A stretch of 64,000 nt of DNA from JACOTV01 sp964579395 (GCA_964579395.1 CAZOFT010000002.1:62001-126000), one strand, 5' to 3'; positions 24,392-32,729 are shown, counted from the stretch's first letter. The notes: a model not told the origin generated them from the sequence alone. A program made the numbers and translations.

Positions 24392-24724
24392 ATGAATCTG
24401 CGGCAACTTCAGCAAGAGGCTCTTCGTATATGAGAAAAGTACGCTCAACTCGAGCAAAAACAGCAAGCTGAACCCTGGAGCAACTCCCAAATCATGGAAG
24501 GGTTTGTGGTCGACGTGGGTGATTTGATGAAACTGGTGATGATAAAAGAGGGCTACCGTGAAGGAGAAAATGTTGATGAAAGATTGCGACATGAGCTTTC
24601 TGATTGTTTATGGAGCATCCTTGTTCTGGCAAAGAAGTATGACGTAAATTTAGAGAAGGAGTTTGTAAAAACCATGCGGGAACTTGAAAAAAGAATTGAT
24701 GAAAAAATGACTAAAGCTGAGTAG
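24392..24724 (+). pseudogene. MazG-like nucleotide pyrophosphohydrolase gene with an in-frame TGA
   Basis: The frame starts MNLRQLQQEALRI, meets TGA at 24431-24433, then continues in the same frame as EKYAQLEQKQQAEPWSNSQI and on to DVGDLMKLVMIKEGY, LRHELSDCLWSILVLAKKYD and a charged tail. Read through, it is a 110-codon MazG-like protein (all-alpha NTP pyrophosphohydrolase fold) of normal length. The promoter and first codons match the pattern of intact genes here. The stop looks like CGA (Arg) changed to TGA. An ATG at 24494 would give a 76-residue fragment with no Shine-Dalgarno site. TGA is a normal stop elsewhere in the window. It could also be a sequencing error or a strain variant. Confidence 0.75.
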
Positions 24725-24759
24725 GTAGGTTTCTTGCGCACATCCCATCTTAAAGAACT

Positions 24760-25158
24760 ATGATAATTCCTGAGCTCGTGGTAAATGATTTTCAGCGCAG
24801 TCTTGACTTTTATGTGCAAGTCCTTGGGTTTGATATTGAATACGATCGGCCGGAAAAGAAGTTTGCGATGCTTTTATATCAGGGTGCACGCCTCATGATT
24901 AATGAACGAAACGGCAGTTGGGAAACAGGTGATATGAAGTATCCGTTGGGCCAGGGAGTAAACTTTGAGATACAGACTGATAATGCCGACGCGCTTCTTG
25001 AAGCATTGAACGAAAATAATATGGAGCTGTATCAGGAGCCCGAAGAGGCGTGGTATCGCAAGAATGATGTGGAAGTTGGTCACAAAGAATTGTTAGTGCA
25101 AGATCCGGATGGATATCTGTTGCGTTTTGCTCAATCGCTTGGTGAGCGTAGCATATAA
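24760..25158 (+). CDS. VOC-family (glyoxalase/bleomycin-resistance-like) protein
   Basis: 132 residues. The N-terminus IIPELVVNDFQRSLDFYVQVLGFDIEYDRPE is the classic first beta-alpha-beta-beta-beta module of the vicinal oxygen chelate fold, and the C-terminus DPDGYLLRFAQSLGERSI is the typical end of the second module. The final Glu metal ligand of glyoxalase I is replaced by Arg in YLLRF, so a bleomycin-binding-like or non-catalytic role is more likely than lactoylglutathione lyase. It follows the MazG-like pseudogene by 35 nt with no clear promoter of its own. Confidence 0.85.
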   Translation: MIIPELVVNDFQRSLDFYVQVLGFDIEYDRPEKKFAMLLYQGARLMINERNGSWETGDMKYPLGQGVNFEIQTDNADALLEALNENNMELYQEPEEAWYRKNDVEVGHKELLVQDPDGYLLRFAQSLGERSI

Positions 25159-25175
25159 CTCGCCCACTTTTTTGT

Positions 25176-25787
25176 ATGAGTACTGTAATAAAATCTGTTG
25201 TACTTGATGTCGATGGTGTTATCGTGCAGGGTGAGCATTTTGGTCACTCTATAGAACGCGATTATGGAATCGATGGCACGCTCATGGTGCCGTTTTTCAA
25301 AGGGGTATTTATGGATTGTTTGGTCGGGAAAAAAGATGTGAGAGAAGAGCTTCCGCCGTATTTAAAGCAATGGGGATGGAACGGGAGTGTGGACGATTTT
25401 ATGCGGTATTGGCACCAGACAGAGCACCGAATCGATCAGGACCTTATCGCACACATACAACGGCTTCGAAAGCAGGGAATAATTTGTGCTGTTGGCACTA
25501 ATCAAGACAAGCATAGACTTGCCTACCTTCTAAAACAAATGGGCTTTGCTGACAGTTTTGATCATGTGTTTGCTTCAAGCATGTTCGGGCATATGAAACC
25601 CTATATTCATTACTTTGATCGAGTTTTAAAAGAGCTGCAAGTAGAAGATCCGGGTGAGGTGCTTTTCTTTGATGATCGGGCAGAAAATATCGAGGCAGCA
25701 AAAAGTGTGGGTATGCGAGCTGAGGTGTACACCACCTACGAACAATTTAAGCAACAACTATCTGCATATGCGCTTTTTCACACATAA
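25176..25787 (+). CDS. HAD-superfamily hydrolase
   Basis: 203 residues. HAD motif I is VVLDVDGVIVQGEHF with the nucleophile Asp in DxD; motif II Thr is in AVGTNQDK; the motif III Lys is in GHMKPYIHYF; motif IV is LFFDDRAENIEAAKSVG. The cap is a small helical C1 insert between motifs I and II. This is the pattern of HAD-IA phosphatases such as YihX or epoxide-hydrolase N-terminal-type proteins that act on sugar or nucleotide phosphates. The substrate is not predictable. It starts 17 nt after the VOC gene and is probably co-transcribed with it. Confidence 0.85.
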   Translation: MSTVIKSVVLDVDGVIVQGEHFGHSIERDYGIDGTLMVPFFKGVFMDCLVGKKDVREELPPYLKQWGWNGSVDDFMRYWHQTEHRIDQDLIAHIQRLRKQGIICAVGTNQDKHRLAYLLKQMGFADSFDHVFASSMFGHMKPYIHYFDRVLKELQVEDPGEVLFFDDRAENIEAAKSVGMRAEVYTTYEQFKQQLSAYALFHT

Positions 25788-25793
25788 AACTAC

Positions 25794-26774
25794 TTATAAA
25801 ACCCGCGCGGGAGTTGGTGGGGCGTTTTGAGAGGGTAGTGACTGCGGGATATAGGAGAGGCCATCTTGGACGATTTCGGCCATCTTGTCTTTTTGCGTAT
25901 AGTCTGCATGATCATCAATTCCTTTTCGCAGATCACTATGTCGGCGATGAGCAACAGGCAGTTCATACGCTTTCGATCTGCGTGAATAACCTATTCGCAG
26001 AGTGTCTCCCGGTCCATCAGAATCCCACACGGACAGTGACTGCAGTTTGCCATCAGCAAAGGTGGTTTTTACTCTTCTTCCGGATCTGCCAAGATATATT
26101 GGTATAAGTCCCGGGGCAATATGGAATTGGCGCTCTTTGTAGTTATATTCTGTTATCGCGCTTTTACCATCTGTTCCGATCTCGTACCTCATCTTGCTGG
26201 TGCCTTTATGTCCTGCGGGTTGCCAACGAAGTTCGCACTCTATGCTGCCATCAATTTTCTCTTTTTTCTTGACAGCAAAGCCGTTATTATGCGAAGCTTC
26301 ATCTGCCAGTTGCAGCAATGAATCGTAATGCGGTGAGCACACTGCATCGACTGCGTCATCACATGCTTCAAGCTTTTTTTGTGCAGCTTCTTTTGCCAGT
26401 CGCACCAATGAATCGTAGTACACTGCATCGACTGCGTCATCACATGCCCCAAGCGTTCGTTCATGCTCTTTTTGTGCCGCTTCTATTCTTCGTGCTTGTT
26501 CATCACCCGCCTGCCGTATCTGTTGTCGTGCTTGATCCAGATCAGTTCGATCAGCGGAGCCAGTGTCAGCGGTTTGATTGGCTGGTGTTTCAGGGGTGGG
26601 TAATGCGTCAGATATGGCGGGAGTGGATATTGGCATCTCAGCAGGAGGAGCAAGTGGTCGTTGTGGGCGGGTTACGATGCGTGTCTGAAAGGCTTCGGGT
26701 ACATCATGTGTGCGGTGTGGTTCGTCCGGATGGTATTGTTCCGGCACCTGGGCAAGTTCATAGTCATCGCTCAT
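25794..26774 (-). CDS. Uncharacterised protein with internal ACDDAVDAV repeats
   Basis: 326 residues, no signal peptide or membrane span. Residues 1-70 are Pro/Thr-rich and disordered. Residues 75-150 are a Glu/Ala/Lys-rich helix with imperfect repeats: LGACDDAVDAVYYDSLVRLA then LEACDDAVDAVCSPHYDSLL. The rest (about 160-300) looks like a beta-rich globular domain of the kind that recurs in Patescibacteria proteins, for example ECELRWQPAGHKGTSKMRYE. No family was recognised. An extended -10 (TGA-TATACT) ends 9 nt before the ATG and fixes the start. It is convergent with the HAD gene. Confidence 0.65.
   Translation of the reverse strand: MSDDYELAQVPEQYHPDEPHRTHDVPEAFQTRIVTRPQRPLAPPAEMPISTPAISDALPTPETPANQTADTGSADRTDLDQARQQIRQAGDEQARRIEAAQKEHERTLGACDDAVDAVYYDSLVRLAKEAAQKKLEACDDAVDAVCSPHYDSLLQLADEASHNNGFAVKKKEKIDGSIECELRWQPAGHKGTSKMRYEIGTDGKSAITEYNYKERQFHIAPGLIPIYLGRSGRRVKTTFADGKLQSLSVWDSDGPGDTLRIGYSRRSKAYELPVAHRRHSDLRKGIDDHADYTQKDKMAEIVQDGLSYIPQSLPSQNAPPTPARVL
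26297..26447. repeat. Imperfect tandem repeat, about 81-90 bp period, within the gene at 25794
   Basis: A 27 bp exact match (26340-26366 and 26421-26447) and flanking similar segments (26301-26328 and 26391-26418) show that a unit of 27-30 codons was duplicated in frame. Confidence 0.85.
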
Positions 26775-26783
26775 ACATACAGC

Positions 26784-26792
26784 AGTATATCA
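26784..26792 (-). promoter_or_regulatory. Extended -10 (TGA-TATACT)
   Basis: Minus strand, ends 9 nt before the ATG at 26774; no Shine-Dalgarno site in between. Confidence 0.6.
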
Positions 26793-26875
26793 TTATTTAT
26801 AATATCCCCAAAGCAGGTGGAGTGGGTGTTCATTTTTCGTCACGAGGGGGGTCTGATATCTGTGTGGGCCTGAAA

Positions 26876-26884
26876 TGATAGAAT
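26876..26884 (+). promoter_or_regulatory. Extended -10 (TGA-TAGAAT), leaderless start
   Basis: Ends 6 nt before the ATG at 26891, and places the start there rather than at the TTG at 26885. Confidence 0.6.
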
Positions 26885-26890
26885 TTGTAT

Positions 26891-27481
26891 ATGAATAGCC
26901 GGGATCAACAAAGTATTAAACAGCGGTACGGAATCAACCTTAGTCATGCACTCACGGTCGATGATGTGGAGGACTGCGTGGAGCTGAATCTCAAAAATGG
27001 CTTATTAGACAGGGCCGAGTTGTCAGACAGTAAACACATTGGTTCACATATTAAATCGTGCTATTTGATATCGACAAATCTTATTAGCAGTGATCTGTCT
27101 GAGTCCAAGGTTGAGCGTTCATTTGTGGAAAATTCTCGTCTTTCGGGACTGGATATGGTAGATTCCGTGCTGCAAGACGTAGTATTTGAAAATTGTCGGA
27201 TGAATGGAGTGCTATTCAGAAAAGCAAGGCTCAAAAGAGTGTTGTATTCTGAGTGCGACCTGGTGGATGCTACGTTTCAATCCGCTGAGTTGGAACGAGT
27301 TGTTTTCAGATCGTGCAATTTGTCAGGCGTTGACTTTTCAAACTCAAAATGTAAGGAGATTGATGTACGTGGATCACGCCTCAATGGAGCAAGGTTTGGG
27401 ATGGAGCAGCTACGTGGCTTAACTATCGATCAGACACAAGCAACATACATCGCCTTGTTGACCGGGGTGAAAATTGATTGA
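26891..27481 (+). CDS. Pentapeptide-repeat protein
   Basis: 196 residues from the ATG at 26891. Residues 1-35 are an alpha-helical cap. From about 36 to 180 the sequence repeats an A(D/N)LXX-like pattern: LISTNLISSDLSES, LQDVVFENCRMNGVLF, CDLVDATFQSAELERVVF and CNLSGVDFSNSKCKEIDV. Such proteins form a right-handed square beta helix. Some (Qnr, MfpA) mimic DNA and protect gyrase, but most have no known role. There is no gyrase-linked context here. It has its own promoter and ends 8 bp from the convergent neighbour. Confidence 0.85.
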   Translation: MNSRDQQSIKQRYGINLSHALTVDDVEDCVELNLKNGLLDRAELSDSKHIGSHIKSCYLISTNLISSDLSESKVERSFVENSRLSGLDMVDSVLQDVVFENCRMNGVLFRKARLKRVLYSECDLVDATFQSAELERVVFRSCNLSGVDFSNSKCKEIDVRGSRLNGARFGMEQLRGLTIDQTQATYIALLTGVKID

Positions 27482-27489
27482 CAGAAGCA

Positions 27490-28068
27490 CTACTTATAAA
27501 ACCCCCGAAGGAGGTGGAGGTAGGTGCCATAGTTGTTGTATATCAGGTAGGCGTTGAGGGCGATGAGGCCGGGGAACACAACCACTTTTTCTACAAACTT
27601 TCCGGTGGTGATGCGAAGTGCTTGGATTGGCGGGATACCTAGTAGCCAGGGAATCGGAAAAAACCACGGCACGCCCTGCTTGGTCATCGAATCAGTCACC
27701 AGGTGTGACGCCATCCCGATCATGATCGACCACCAGATAATATTCATATCTACCAGGAGCACTGTGCCGATAATCGGCAGCAGCAGCTTCAACCCATATC
27801 CCACAATTGTCATCCCCAGCAGAGAATGAGAGATCATGCGGTGTTTGCCCACCAGGGGGCGAATCAGGCGCGCCAGCACATTCCCCCCGCGTACTTTGTC
27901 CCAGATGTCTGAAGTGGCATTGTCTACATCAGGCAGCAGTCCGCCTATCATATTAGCCCCGAGTGCCGCAAATGCGGTTCCCAGAGTGGGTGGGGTGAGA
28001 GGTGGTGCAAACAAGAAAGCAAAATTCAGGGCGGTAAATGCTGCCAGGTCATGGGTGCGTCCGGTCAT
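27490..28068 (-). CDS. YdjM/LexA-regulated-type membrane-bound metal-dependent hydrolase (DUF457)
   Basis: 192 residues starting at the ATG at 28068; the 15 upstream codons cover the promoter and are rejected. THDLAAF near the N-terminus, GGLLPDVDNATSD, and GKHRMISHSLLG followed by MASHLVTDSMTKQGV provide the His/Asp residues of the YdjM family, spread over about five membrane spans. These proteins resemble phospholipase-C/PAP-type metal hydrolases in membranes, and their substrates are unknown. The promoter region TATCTTTATATACCT precedes the ATG directly, which again implies a leaderless message. Confidence 0.83.
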   Translation of the reverse strand: MTGRTHDLAAFTALNFAFLFAPPLTPPTLGTAFAALGANMIGGLLPDVDNATSDIWDKVRGGNVLARLIRPLVGKHRMISHSLLGMTIVGYGLKLLLPIIGTVLLVDMNIIWWSIMIGMASHLVTDSMTKQGVPWFFPIPWLLGIPPIQALRITTGKFVEKVVVFPGLIALNAYLIYNNYGTYLHLLRGFYK

Positions 28069-28165
28069 AGGTATATAAAGATACCAGATGTAGCGGTGCC
28101 CGTCTTGTTGCAATCGGATAGATTCGGCAGTATCCTAAAGGTAATTACTTATTCTTTTTACCAAC

Positions 28166-28588
28166 ATGGAATTTAATTATGTCGCGATAGTCGTGGCCGT
28201 GGTGGCCCAGTTTGCATTTGGCGCTTTTTGGTACAGTGCCCTGTTTGGCAAGATGTGGGGGAAGATCCACGGATTTGACAAGCTGAGTAAGGCGGAGCAA
28301 GATGCTCTTATGAAAACCATGGGTCCCACCTATGGGATTCAGTTTTTAGCAACGCTGATTACCACCATGGTGTTGGCAAGCATGCTCATGAAGATGAGTG
28401 ATGCGCCTGTTTCACCTTATATGATTGCGTTTTTTGCCTGGCTTGGATTTACCATGCCGGCAATCACCAGCTCAGTGATCTTCTCACGCACCGAGCGTAA
28501 GTATATGGGATCACAGATAGCGATCATGGCGGGTGACACGCTGGTGCGAATCATGCTGGCGGCGACTATCCTGACCATGTTGGGCTGA
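28166..28588 (+). CDS. DUF1761-family membrane protein
   Basis: 140 residues and four membrane spans. The N-terminal FNYVAIVVAVVAQFAFGAFWYSALFGKMW matches the conserved start of DUF1761, and the third span contains FFAWLGFTMPAITSSVIFSR, also typical. No function is known for this family. The start is the first ATG at 28166; a second ATG four codons later is possible. The gene lies alone between two divergently and convergently oriented neighbours. Confidence 0.85.
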   Translation: MEFNYVAIVVAVVAQFAFGAFWYSALFGKMWGKIHGFDKLSKAEQDALMKTMGPTYGIQFLATLITTMVLASMLMKMSDAPVSPYMIAFFAWLGFTMPAITSSVIFSRTERKYMGSQIAIMAGDTLVRIMLAATILTMLG

Positions 28589-28590
28589 TC

Positions 28591-29820
28591 TCAGTCTCTG
28601 AGATAGGAAGCAGTATCCGGATCGATGTGTTCGGGTCCGAACCCGATTCCCACAAAGTACGCAGGAAAGCGGCGAAGAAACGGAACCCACTGCAGGAGCC
28701 GGAGGATAAGCGGTGGTGTTGTCACTCCCGTTCCTTCCAGAATAGGCTCCATCAGGCGTTTGTGCAGCTGCACTTGCAGTCGTTGTGTGTTGACTGTCGG
28801 GTCCATGCGCCGCGCCTGTATCTTGGCCAGATCTACTTCATTTGGGGTGCCGTGTTTATATGCGGGGATGAGCACGTTGGCTGCAGCTACCGCATCCTGA
28901 ATAGCCAGGTTGATTCCGACTCCTCCGACAGGAGATACAGCATGTGCTGCGTCTCCGATCATAAGAAGCCCGGGTTTGTACCATTGGCTCAGCCGGTCGA
29001 CCCGTACGCTCAGAAGCTTGATTTGATCCCAGCGTGTAAGCTTGTGTACCGACTCAGACAAAAACGGGACAAGCTCAGAGATTGAGGCGCGAAACGCAGG
29101 AAGCCCTTGTGCTTTAATGTGTTCACCCGTGCCTTTTTTAATCAGATACCCGCACTGCCAGTAGTCATCGCGGTCCAGCAGCACCATCATGTGATTGTCG
29201 CCGATGTAGGCAAGCGACTCGTCCCCATCACCTTGTTGCGGCAGATGAAACCAAAACACATCAATCGGTGCACCCAAATCCTGTGCTTTCATACCGGCTG
29301 CATCGCGGATTACCGAATGTCGGCCGTCAGCACCCACAACCAGATCTGCATGGATCTCAATCCGCTTCTTTTTATGTGTTGCTTGCATTCCAATCACCTG
29401 CCCGTCTTTTGTGAGAAGATCCGTTGCTTCCGTCTCCATCAGCAGATGAAATGTGTCGTACGCGCGGGCTTTTTCTGTAAGGAAGTTGAGAAAATCCCAT
29501 TGCGGGATAAACGCTATGTATGGCTCACGTACTTTGAGGTGAGAAAAGTCAGCGATGACAAACGGTTTGCCCTGAATGTGCCCGATCATCTCGCGCGTTT
29601 TGTTATGGGGAAGCTTGAGAAAGTCGTCGAGAATGCCGAGTTCAGCAAGTACTTCCATCGTCGACGGGTGGATCGTGTCACCGCGAAAATCCCGAAAGAA
29701 GTCTTTGTGTTTCTCAAGAACATACGTGTCGACGCCCGCGCGTGCCAAGAGGTATCCAAGCACGATTCCGGCCGGACCGCCACCTGCGATGACGCACCGG
29801 GTGCTGTAATCTGTCTCCAT
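28591..29820 (-). CDS. FAD-dependent aromatic-ring-type monooxygenase (UbiH/PHBH fold)
   Basis: 409 residues. The dinucleotide-binding motif CVIAGGGPAGIVLGYLLARAG is at residues 9-29, followed by the conserved acidic residue in VLEKH. VVGADGRHSVIRDAAG is the DG motif of flavin hydroxylases, and LLMIGDAAHAVSPVGGVGIN is the third FAD/NAD(P)H motif. These enzymes use NAD(P)H, FAD and oxygen to hydroxylate rings or reduce double bonds. Related proteins without an assigned substrate are common. An oxygen-dependent enzyme in an otherwise fermentative lineage hints at transfer. A TAGACT -10 ends 6 nt before the ATG. Confidence 0.88.
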   Translation of the reverse strand: METDYSTRCVIAGGGPAGIVLGYLLARAGVDTYVLEKHKDFFRDFRGDTIHPSTMEVLAELGILDDFLKLPHNKTREMIGHIQGKPFVIADFSHLKVREPYIAFIPQWDFLNFLTEKARAYDTFHLLMETEATDLLTKDGQVIGMQATHKKKRIEIHADLVVGADGRHSVIRDAAGMKAQDLGAPIDVFWFHLPQQGDGDESLAYIGDNHMMVLLDRDDYWQCGYLIKKGTGEHIKAQGLPAFRASISELVPFLSESVHKLTRWDQIKLLSVRVDRLSQWYKPGLLMIGDAAHAVSPVGGVGINLAIQDAVAAANVLIPAYKHGTPNEVDLAKIQARRMDPTVNTQRLQVQLHKRLMEPILEGTGVTTPPLILRLLQWVPFLRRFPAYFVGIGFGPEHIDPDTASYLRD

Positions 29821-29869
29821 ACCCCAAGTCTAGCGAATTATGATCAGTTTTTCCTGAGCAGATTCGTTG

Positions 29870-29875
29870 TACAAT
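29870..29875 (+). promoter_or_regulatory. -10 element TACAAT, leaderless start
   Basis: TACAAT ends 9 nt before the ATG at 29885; it overlaps an alternative upstream TTG start, which is therefore rejected. Confidence 0.6.
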
Positions 29876-29884
29876 GTATGTTGC

Positions 29885-31210
29885 ATGTTCACACGCATTC
29901 AATCATTGCTGAGTCGCCACTGGGGACTGCTATTGTGTATGCTTATTACCGCAGTAGGCATGTACCTGCGGTTTTGGCATATCGGCAACAACTACGAATA
30001 CGGGTTTGATCAGGTGCGCGATGCGTGGAAGGTGCGCGACATCCTCAATGGCAAGCTCATACTGGACGGCCCCCGCACGGGCGTGGGCGACTTTCATATC
30101 GGGCCGTTGTGGTACTACTATCTGACGCCGTTTTACTGGTATTTTAATCGTGATCCTATTGCGGCGATGTATGCCAATATTCCCATAAATCTGTTTAATT
30201 TTGTGGCGCTTTATTGGGCAAGCAGTCGTATGTTCGGGCGCCCCATAGCGCTGGTGAGTGTGGCGGTGTTGGCGGTGTCACGTTACTTAATCACCATCAC
30301 TATGGTGCCTTGGAATGTGTCACCGATAATCGGTGTATCAGCCGTCATTTTGTACGGGCTATATCGGATAGTGTTTGAACGATCGCGCTGGTGGATCCCC
30401 GGGGTAGTGACACTGGCAGGTCTGTTTTTTCATTTGCATGCAGCTTTTGTATTTGTAGTGGGGAGTATTGCCGTGACGCTTCTGACTCTCGCCCCTGATC
30501 GTCGGGTAGTCCTCAAATGGGCAGTTTTATCGCTGCCGCTGTTTTTCATTTGGTTTATACCGATCATTATCTTTAACGCACAGCAGATAAATGATGTGGG
30601 CCGATTGCAGGGATTTGCCACAACGAGCATCATCGATGGATTTCATCCCCGCATCATGGCGCGCCAGGCGATTGCGGGGCTGGCGATGTTTCAGGTATTG
30701 TGGGGGTTGGGCGGCGATCCGCTGCTGTGGACCCGGTTTGTCATACCCGTCTTGTTTGCAGTCATGACGCTTTTTACCAAGCAGGCATATAACCGCCGAT
30801 TATTTTGGCTTTTGGCTATATGGTGCTCCATGCCGGTTTTGATGTATATGCTTTACACCGGCCAGACATCTGAATATTATGTGCTTCTTACTGCGCCTGT
30901 TGTGGTCTGGATCGGAATGCTTTTGATCGGTACGGTTGCGCAGCGGCTCGGTCGCCGGGGAGAATATATCGCCTATGGCATCGTGGTGATCGCTCTTGGT
31001 TTGTTTGCTTCAAGACAGACCGTTGATCTCTGGATAAAGCCTGAGTATGCAGGGTATTGGCGCCAACGTGACTGGGCGATAGATAAAGTGGTTCGAAAAA
31101 ATGAGCCGGTTGAATTCGGCGAGGGTGATATCAGCTCCTATTTTCATGCGCTCTATCATGAGGACCATATTACTCCGGTTGAGCTTCGCCAGTGGACCCC
31201 CGACAACTAA
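29885..31210 (+). CDS. GT39/GT-C-like membrane glycosyltransferase (DQVRD type)
   Basis: 441 residues, about eleven spans. First loop YEYGFDQVRDAWKVRDIL, then FHIGPLWYYYLTPFYW, so it belongs to the same subgroup as the enzyme at 13378 (GDQGRD and YLGPLYYYMMAPW) and both were probably derived from one ancestor. A short soluble C-terminus of about 60 residues follows the last span. It lies 12 kb from the main cluster but probably serves the same type of envelope glycosylation. It has its own TACAAT promoter. Confidence 0.8.
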   Translation: MFTRIQSLLSRHWGLLLCMLITAVGMYLRFWHIGNNYEYGFDQVRDAWKVRDILNGKLILDGPRTGVGDFHIGPLWYYYLTPFYWYFNRDPIAAMYANIPINLFNFVALYWASSRMFGRPIALVSVAVLAVSRYLITITMVPWNVSPIIGVSAVILYGLYRIVFERSRWWIPGVVTLAGLFFHLHAAFVFVVGSIAVTLLTLAPDRRVVLKWAVLSLPLFFIWFIPIIIFNAQQINDVGRLQGFATTSIIDGFHPRIMARQAIAGLAMFQVLWGLGGDPLLWTRFVIPVLFAVMTLFTKQAYNRRLFWLLAIWCSMPVLMYMLYTGQTSEYYVLLTAPVVVWIGMLLIGTVAQRLGRRGEYIAYGIVVIALGLFASRQTVDLWIKPEYAGYWRQRDWAIDKVVRKNEPVEFGEGDISSYFHALYHEDHITPVELRQWTPDN

Positions 31211-31234
31211 CAACTGGTAACCGAGAACCCACTA

Positions 31235-31243
31235 TGGTATGAT
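31235..31243 (+). promoter_or_regulatory. Extended -10 (TGG-TATGAT), leaderless start
   Basis: Ends 8 nt before the ATG at 31252 and sits 25 nt after the stop of the upstream glycosyltransferase. Confidence 0.6.
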
Positions 31244-31251
31244 CTGCTGTG

Positions 31252-31797
31252 ATGAATCAACAGCTGTACTGTGCATTCTTTCGCGGTATCAATATCGGTC
31301 CCCATAAAAAAGTCCCGATGGCACGGGTAAAGGAACTATTTATAGAGTTTGGCGCAGCAGACATCACCACACTTCTCAATAGCGGAAATGTAGTGTTTGC
31401 AAAAAACGCACGCGATGAGCATGATCTGGAGCACCTGATTGAGCACATGATGGAGCGTGAATTTGGCTTTTCTGTACCCACTATCATCCGTAGTCGCGAT
31501 GAGATGCAGCAGATGATTGATGCTGATCCGTTTGCCGGCATCAAGCTGACAAACGATATTCGTCTGTATGTTACCCTTCTCCAAAAAGAAACCGCACCAC
31601 CTATTGCACTTCCTTATGTTTCTGCAGATGCATCATATCGTATTCTTGCCGCCACCAATACTGTTGTCTATAGCGTTTTGGACGTGTCAAAAACCGGCAC
31701 AACAGAAGTAATGAATATTCTTGAAAAACAGTGGGGAAGCGGCGTCACCACGCGTAACTGGAATACCATTGAGAAAGTATGGAAAATCATGCAGTAA
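31252..31797 (+). CDS. DUF1697-family protein
   Basis: 181 residues from the ATG at 31252, chosen over the overlapping GTG by the extended -10 spacing. The N-terminal YCAFFRGINIGPHKKVPMAR and LLNSGNVVF are the diagnostic blocks of DUF1697, and the C-terminal GVTTRNWNTIEKVWKIM completes it. Members are small soluble proteins of unknown function. The downstream Cdd1 gene overlaps it by 19 nt, and the run Cdd1-HAD-TfoX_N follows on the same strand, which suggests one operon with an internal promoter at 32068. Confidence 0.88.
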   Translation: MNQQLYCAFFRGINIGPHKKVPMARVKELFIEFGAADITTLLNSGNVVFAKNARDEHDLEHLIEHMMEREFGFSVPTIIRSRDEMQQMIDADPFAGIKLTNDIRLYVTLLQKETAPPIALPYVSADASYRILAATNTVVYSVLDVSKTGTTEVMNILEKQWGSGVTTRNWNTIEKVWKIMQ

Positions 31798-32072
31798 CCA
31801 AACAGTCTATCATCCGCACCTTTAGGACGATTCCATCAGTCGGGCCTGCAGTTGCCCAAGACTTGTATAACCTTGGGTATCGATCCATTGCAGAGTTGAA
31901 GGATCAGGATCCGCAAGACATGTATGAGCGACTCTGCGCTTTGCAGGGGGTCAAAGTCGACCGCTGCATGCTCTACACGTTTTACTGCATCGTGTATTAC
32001 GCTTCTCACGACACACACGATCCGCAAAAGCTCAAATGGTGGAATTGGAAAGACACTGCAAACGGGGTATAA
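31779..32072 (+). CDS. Cdd1/pathogenicity-locus helix-hairpin-helix protein
   Basis: 97 residues. TFRTIPSVGPAVAQDLYNLGY is a helix-hairpin-helix (GIGPAxA-like) segment at about 15-35, and YYASHDTHDPQKLKWWNWKD is the typical C-terminal end of the Cdd1 family (PF11731). The HhH motif suggests DNA binding, and family members are linked with mitomycin resistance or DNA repair, but no activity is proven. It overlaps the DUF1697 gene by 19 nt. Its last codons contain the -10 element of the next gene, so TATAAT also forms the TAA stop. Confidence 0.85.
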   Translation: MENHAVTKQSIIRTFRTIPSVGPAVAQDLYNLGYRSIAELKDQDPQDMYERLCALQGVKVDRCMLYTFYCIVYYASHDTHDPQKLKWWNWKDTANGV

Positions 32073-32073
32073 T
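32068..32073 (+). promoter_or_regulatory. -10 element TATAAT overlapping a stop codon
   Basis: TATAAT includes the TAA stop of the Cdd1 gene and ends 8 nt before the ATG at 32082. Confidence 0.65.
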
Positions 32074-32081
32074 GGGGGACT

Positions 32082-32726
32082 ATGCGACAGTATTCTTCAT
32101 ATTTGTTTGACTTTGACGGCACACTAACTGCGACGCTCCCACTTTGGTTTGAGGCGATATCAAAAACACTTGTTGCGCAAAAGACCTCACTTAGTGATCA
32201 TGACATTGCGGCCCACCTGTTGGGTGGTTGGGCATCAGACAGAGTGGACGGCTTGTCTCATATTGGCATTACCAATGCAGTTGAGTTTTCTGACTCTGTA
32301 AATGAGATGATTAAAGACAGCAACCTTCATGAAGCACTTCTCCATTCGGGTGCAGAGACAATTCTGCACGTTTTGAAACAGAAACAGCGATACCGCGCGC
32401 TCGTAACAAATAATTTTCAAGTGAATGTGGATCGCGCCCTTCTACATCATCAGCTGAATGACATGTTTGATGTTGTTGTGACAAGAGATAGTGTGACTCG
32501 TGTAAAACCTGATCCGGAGATGGTTCGCCTCGCACTTGGCGGGCGTGAACCGGCTGATGCCGTGATGATCGGTGACACCGCCCATGATGTGGCAGCGGCA
32601 AAAGCAGCGGGGGTGACGGCGGTCGTGTATTTTCCCAAAGAAAATGAGCGGTATTACAGTTATTCGTATATCAAGTCGTTTGGTGCCGATCACATCATTC
32701 GTACCTTTGACGAGTTGATAGCATAG
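32082..32726 (+). CDS. HAD-IA phosphatase (phosphoglycolate-phosphatase-like)
   Basis: 214 residues. Motif I YLFDFDGTLTATLPLWFEAI, with a helical C1 cap after it; motif II Thr in ALVTNNFQ; Lys in TRVKPDPEMV; motif IV MIGDTAHDVAAAKAAG. This is the full set of the Gph/PGMB-type HAD-IA group. It probably dephosphorylates phosphoglycolate or a sugar phosphate. A perfect TATAAT ending 8 nt before the ATG fixes the start at 32082. The downstream TfoX_N gene starts 3 nt after its stop, so the two are co-transcribed. Confidence 0.87.
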   Translation: MRQYSSYLFDFDGTLTATLPLWFEAISKTLVAQKTSLSDHDIAAHLLGGWASDRVDGLSHIGITNAVEFSDSVNEMIKDSNLHEALLHSGAETILHVLKQKQRYRALVTNNFQVNVDRALLHHQLNDMFDVVVTRDSVTRVKPDPEMVRLALGGREPADAVMIGDTAHDVAAAKAAGVTAVVYFPKENERYYSYSYIKSFGADHIIRTFDELIA

Positions 32727-32729
32727 CCT

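Noticed and set aside
24392..24724. Genetic code with TGA as a sense codon
   Set aside because: Many genes end normally at TGA (for example 4 bp ATGA overlaps at 7454, 44348, 52345), so recoding across the genome is not supported.
29107..30009. 300-codon plus-strand open frame
   Set aside because: It lies antisense to the FAD monooxygenase gene and overlaps the glycosyltransferase at 29885; composition follows the opposite strand.
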